Below, piece after piece: positions 59,421-64,000 of a stretch of 64,000 bases of DNA. The stretch lies in contig JABACO010000007.1 in assembly GCA_013339895.1 (NCBI GenBank), forward strand, positions 643,738 through 707,737, written 5' to 3'. Numbering within the stretch: the first letter of the stretch is position 1; every line of letters starts with the position of its first letter. A model generated the notes under the pieces. The model was not told the DNA's origin, ran no database searches, and worked only from the letters and a program-made list of their open reading frames with translations. Position numbers and translations under genes: made by a program. This DNA is from Ephydatia muelleri (lineage: Eukaryota > Porifera > Demospongiae > Spongillida > Spongillidae).

Positions 59421-62400
59421 TTGTTTCCCATACATTCTTGCACACACTCATGTGATTATGAAGGGTCAAGGCTCAGAGGACTAGCATCCTATTTCACTGC
59501 AGCTGAATGCAAGGATTATTACACTATTGTCTTATTGGGAAAAACAGGACAAGGAAAGAGCACTGCTGGAAACAAGCTGTTGGGAATTGATGGCAGCAGC
59601 AAGCCTACAATTAAGGAATGGATATGCAAGCATGACCTATGCCTGTTAAAAACCTCTACCGGTTCTGAGGAAATAATCTCATTTGCTACTGCAAGCGGTC
59701 ATGAAAGTGTCACCACCCATTGCCAAATGCTTTCAAATGAAGATACATGTATACGGGTGCTGGATGTTCCAGGGTTTGGGGACTCAAGACCGCAAGAAAA
59801 TTTAACAACGATTCAAGTGAATGCAAAATTTGTGAATGCGATTATTGAAGTTCAGAATAAGATGGATGTTATCTACAATAGAGTCCTTTACTTCCTTCCA
59901 TTCAGAGGAGCTCCAGAACGTGCTGATGCATACCTCAAAGATGAACTGAAAGTGCTCTTCCATTACTTTGGAAGGTCTATATTTCAGTGCATGGTTATAA
60001 TTGCTACACAAGAGAGACAATACCAGAAATATGATTTCGAATCTAATGACATTATATCTTTAACTGATCTCATCAAACATGCTTTAATACTTGTAACTGG
60101 GGAGGCTATGGATACTGGATGTCCTCCCATTATTTATCTGTCATTGGCTGCTAGCCCTGAGGATCTATTGAACCAGATACAAACAGCCAATGTATTGAAT
60201 AACAGTGTACTTACTGCCCAACAACATGTACCCATGTATACCGGTGAAGTCAGTTGGGAGGAATGGATAGTGAGATTTGAGGTTGTTGCACACGATCATT
60301 TTAATGATGATGACAAATCAAAGTTGCTCTGGTTTAAAGACCACTTGGCTGATAATGTGAAATCTACATGTTTGGTTGACTATCTTTCAACAGATGACTA
60401 TAGAACTGTAAAGGAAAAGGTTGAAGAACGGCTATACTCACATTTTCTCATTTGCAAGGACATACCTGAGCCATATTCTGGGGAGGGTGATGAAATCAAC
60501 TGGGAAAGATGGATTGAGCATTTTGAGAAGAAAGTTTCTCAAAGAAAGCTGGAAGATCCAAGAAAGCTTCAATGGCTTCAAGCCAGGCTGGTTAGAGATG
60601 CACTGGAGACAGTAAATACACTGTCTAATAATGAAAGGCAGTCGTATGCTCTTGTTAAAAAAGCGCTGCAAACAAAAGTGTATGCTACATGTTTGGAGAA
60701 AAGGGGAAAGAAAAGCACTGAAGAAGTAGGTGACTATGCTGAATCGTTGCTAAGGTTAGCTACAAGTGCCTATCCCGATGTACCAGAGCAGGAAAGAGAG
60801 CAAAAAGTGCTAAATCATTTAACGCCTTATCTGCACCCTTCCATACAGTCCAGAGAATGGAAGTCAGTGGATGAAGCTCTAACTATCAACTGTGCTGTGA
60901 ATACAATTAAAGAAGAATTCACAAATGACACATGTGAAGGTTGGGATACATGGCTGGAGAAATTCAACAGCAAGTGTGTTGAATGTTCTATTGATGAAAA
61001 GAAATATCTGATGTGGTTTGAGTCTCGACTTAGTGGGAGAGCAATGGAGTGTTATGGTACACTTCCAAAAGAATTGCGGATTGACTATAAAGTGGCCAAC
61101 AAAAGTTTTCAAGCAAAAATATACCAAATAAAGTTTTGAAGATAAATGCAGAAGTAAACCTGCAAAAAAAAGTGTTAGAAATTGGGCAATACAGCTATCA
61201 GAGCTAGTAATAAAGGCATTTCCTGATATGCCACAAGAACAAAGATGTACAAAGGTTATCAACCATATTTTAGCCACCACAGAAAAGAACTTTGTCTTAC
61301 AACCGCAAAATGTCAAAGAGACTGTTAATTTTCTATGTGCAGATGAAGAAATACCAAATGCATTCACCGGAGGAAAACGCTGGTTTTCGTGGTTTAAAAA
61401 AGCTGATGCTTATTTATCTCATCCAAGTACAAACATGACGGACCCTGAAAAAGTGAGGTGTGTTCAAACTCGAATGAGTGGAAATGCTCTTAAAATATTT
61501 CAATCATTGACACAACATGAGATCAGTAGTTACGAATGTGCAATAGCATGTTTTCAGAAGAAGTTATTTCATCACTGGTTACAGAACAGAAAGAGGGAGA
61601 GATCAGAAGCATGGGACATTTATGTAGAAGATCTGTGTTCACTAGGTGAAAGAGAATATGCTAAAGAAAAATTAGATCAGATGGTTCTCGAGCACATACT
61701 GACTCAAGTGCCTGAACTTCATAAATTCAACAAATGAAAATCACTTAATGAAACTGTTCATGTGATAATGGCTGAAGAAGTGTTACCTACATACTCAAAT
61801 GCTGAAGAAGAGAATTGGAAGTTGTGGAAAGCAAAATTAGAATCTGAAAAAATTAAACGTAATTTAGGCGATAAAGAAATATCATGGTGGCTGTCCAACT
61901 GTCTGACAGGAGATGCCAAACAGGTGTATGAAAAATTGGACTGGTCTGATTTTAATACAGCTTTCAATAAACTTGAGAAGATGCTGCATAGAAAAAGATT
62001 TGAGTCCAGAACAAAAAAACCTTCAGAAACATGGGAAGAATTACTTATAAACCTCTGCTCTCTAGCTACTGAATGCTATAGCAGTACACCAGATATAGAT
62101 AGTGCAGTATTTAAGCAGATTTGTTCCATTATTAACAACAGCAATATTAATTGTTGTGTGCATCCTGAATCAGCGGAAGATGCTGTGTTGATTATGTCAG
62201 CTCAAGAGGCAGTTCCAGATACCTTTTCAGGAATGGAAAACTGGGAGACGTGGATAAGAAGTGTTAACAAAGCACTGGCACAAATAAATATTGTGGATGA
62301 CACGAAGCAAATTCGATTTCTTCGTCTAAGACTCACCGGCAAAGCTTTGCAATTATATTACACTGTTGTTAAATCATCAAATATATATCATGAAGTTACG

Positions 62401-63519
62401 AAATCTTTAGAAATTGAGATTTATAAAGAAAGGTTCAGATGTCGATCAAAACAAGTAGGAGAGACTTGGAAACAATTTGCTGATGATTTAATGAACCTAG
62501 GGAAAAAGGTATATGAAAAAACTGAACTAAATGAACATGTGAAAGAAAGAATTCTGTTTGACAGTAATGTTGATGTGGCAGTAAAAACAGAAAATCCACA
62601 AAATGTTGAAGAAGCAGCAAATATTGCTCAGGCAAAGGATACAATACACGAATCATTCTGTGGTGATGTTGACCAATGGGATAAGTGGATTAGCATGTTC
62701 GAAAAAAAATCGAAACCTTATCATTTAAAGGATTCTGAGAAGCTGTTATGGTTTCGTGTGTCATTTATAGATGATGCTAGGCACATATGTGACCATGTTA
62801 CGAGTACATCATATGCTGAATCGAAAGAAGTACTTAAAGTGGAAATGTTTAAGAAGGCACTTCTAAATAAAAAGAAAAATGCATATGAAACTGTTAGTGA
62901 TCTAGTCAAAACTTTATTACGGTATGCTGAGCAAGCATTCCCACCAGATGATAGAGAACTTCATGTTCTAACAAGGCTTAAAGAGATTATGCAGAATGGA
63001 AAAATAGAATATGATAAGCTGCCTCTGTCCACACTTCAGGAAGCTGTCACCACATTCACTGCATTGCAAGAAATGGATTATAACCAATACAAAGAGGGCG
63101 AGGATTGGGAACAGTGGATATGTTGCTTTGAAAATGTAGCTGAACGGAACCAATTGTGTGATTGTGAAAAAGTCCAGTGGCTAAGAGCTTGTGTCACTGG
63201 GAAACTTTTAGAAGTGCTACAAAAATGCTCCTCTAATTGTACTTTTCAATGTGTTAAAGACAGCATTTTGAAAGAGGTCAAGGAACAAATAAGACTTTCT
63301 CTATTAAGCTGCACTAAGTGTTCTGGAAAGGGCAATGATCCTAACTGTCATACACAAATGGTCTATTCGTATGAAAAAGCATCTGGATTTGATTACTATT
63401 GGTTACAGTTATTGGCATATTTATACCCATCATATAAGGTTTGTTTGAACTGTGGATTAGAATTTGGATGCCCAGGTTGCACCCCAATTGGAAATCTTGC
63501 AAAGCATAACTGTTCCTAA
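59421..63519 (+). pseudogene. Gene B: paralogue of the GTPase-Gag array, with two lesions
   Basis: Homologous to gene A over its entire length: P-loop GKTGQGKST, G3 DVPGFGD, then the same eight Gag-like units and the Cys tail (CTKC, CLNCG) ending at TAA 63,519. The open frame has no ATG at its left end; an acceptor at 59,502 (ttcactgcag) leaves phase 1, as in gene A. Here the GTPase and array are in one frame. Two lesions follow: a one-base insertion at about 61,120-61,130 in unit 3, after which frame 3 ends at 61,139, and a TGA at 61,735-61,737 where gene A has TGG. The G4-like site is ATQER rather than ATQED. AATAAA lies at 63,624. It is a recent pseudogene unless the lesions are sequencing errors. 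Confidence 0.85.
59503..60240 (+). other. Gene B GTPase domain
   Basis: AIG1/GIMAP-type GTPase segment: YYTIVLLGKTGQGKSTAGNK gives the P-loop, HESVTTHCQ the AIG1 box and RVLDVPGFGDSRP the G3. It is followed directly by the first half unit (HVPMYTGEVSWEEW). The segment is undamaged. Confidence 0.85.
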
Positions 63520-64000
63520 TATTAAAATAATGTGATATTGCTATTTTGTACAAAAATGTATCTGTATAAGTATTAGTGCAAGCCTTGTGCTGGTTGTATG
63601 CTTGTAAACATTGAAAAGAAATGAATAAACAATGCTTTTCAAATTATGTTTCAATTTATTAACACATGTACAGGCAACTGCAAGTGTGTGGCTGCATGCT
63701 TCCTCCTTGACGATAGGTGCACTTAAAGAATGCAATTTACCAATTGTTTCAAAATTGGTCGGCATAATAACACTGCTGACCTCCTCACTACTCTGCAAAG
63801 CATGTAGACTTGCAATGTGCATAAACAAAGCAGCAGCTAAGAAAATTGCATACTGTAGGTGGGTTCAACATTGCCAAAGTACCTCAGTGCAATAAGGTAA
63901 ATATCACATAAAGAGTGACGTCTGAACACTGATCCTGTGAGTGTAACATTGTGTATGTGTGTAATCATATACATACCATAGCACTCAAGGCGCCACTGAA
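63520..64000. other. 3' flank of gene B
   Basis: Contains AATAAA at 63,624-63,629, about 105 bases past the stop, a plausible polyadenylation signal. Nothing else is recognised to the window end. Confidence 0.6.

Noticed and set aside
1..64000. tRNA, rRNA or other structured RNA genes
   Set aside because: I looked for T-loop-like and conserved rRNA words and found none convincing. A covariance-model search would be needed to exclude small ones.

Overview
This is eukaryotic, metazoan DNA from a draft assembly: AT-rich, one run of exactly 1000 N (5665-6664), short spliced introns (about 47-80 nt in several genes) and animal-type domains (death domains, an AIG1/GIMAP-type GTPase, a 7TM receptor). 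The short introns and the mix of families would suit a sponge such as a demosponge. That is inference; nothing here fixes the species. Coordinates of multi-exon genes are outer bounds, and the exons are listed in each entry.

Layout. 0-3 kb: exons of an unidentified minus-strand gene. 5.7-6.7 kb: assembly gap. 8.0-8.4 kb: the first two exons of a minus-strand death-domain gene. 9.2-13 kb and 18-19.8 kb: copies of a dispersed repeat carrying a 36-38 bp minisatellite. 13,566-17,639: an apparently complete Ginger-type DNA transposon, with about 480 bp terminal inverted repeats, a 4 bp AACC target duplication and a seven-exon gene that encodes a Gypsy-like integrase followed by an OTU-like segment. 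21.9-28.4 kb (minus, 'gene A'): an AIG1/GIMAP-like GTPase fused to a tandem array of retrotransposon Gag capsid-like domains and a Cys-rich tail. It has one frame change, located exactly at a T TTA AAG heptamer. 29.76-32.7 kb and 37.6-40.77 kb: two roughly 3 kb inverted arms around a 7TM receptor gene (34.2-35.4 kb). 41-44.5 kb: decayed coding sequence of transposon type and a small MITE. 45.4-52.7 kb (plus): exons of a death-domain gene with a Copia pol remnant in an intron. 53-58.5 kb: foldback and MITE-like elements. 59.4-63.5 kb (plus, 'gene B'): a full-length paralogue of gene A with one frameshift and one in-frame TGA.

The most interesting content is the A/B pair. Each has a P-loop GTPase followed by eight units (six full, with a half unit at each end) of about 145 residues. 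Their W..W / L..K..WL / L.G.A / Y motif pattern matches Ty3/Gypsy-type Gag capsid domains. Splice phases allow the death-domain exons at 45.4-52.7 kb to be the 5' end of gene B, which would give a death domain - GTPase - multi-Gag protein. The domain mix suggests an innate-immune or self-assembling scaffold derived from Gag. The function is inferred from domain content only.
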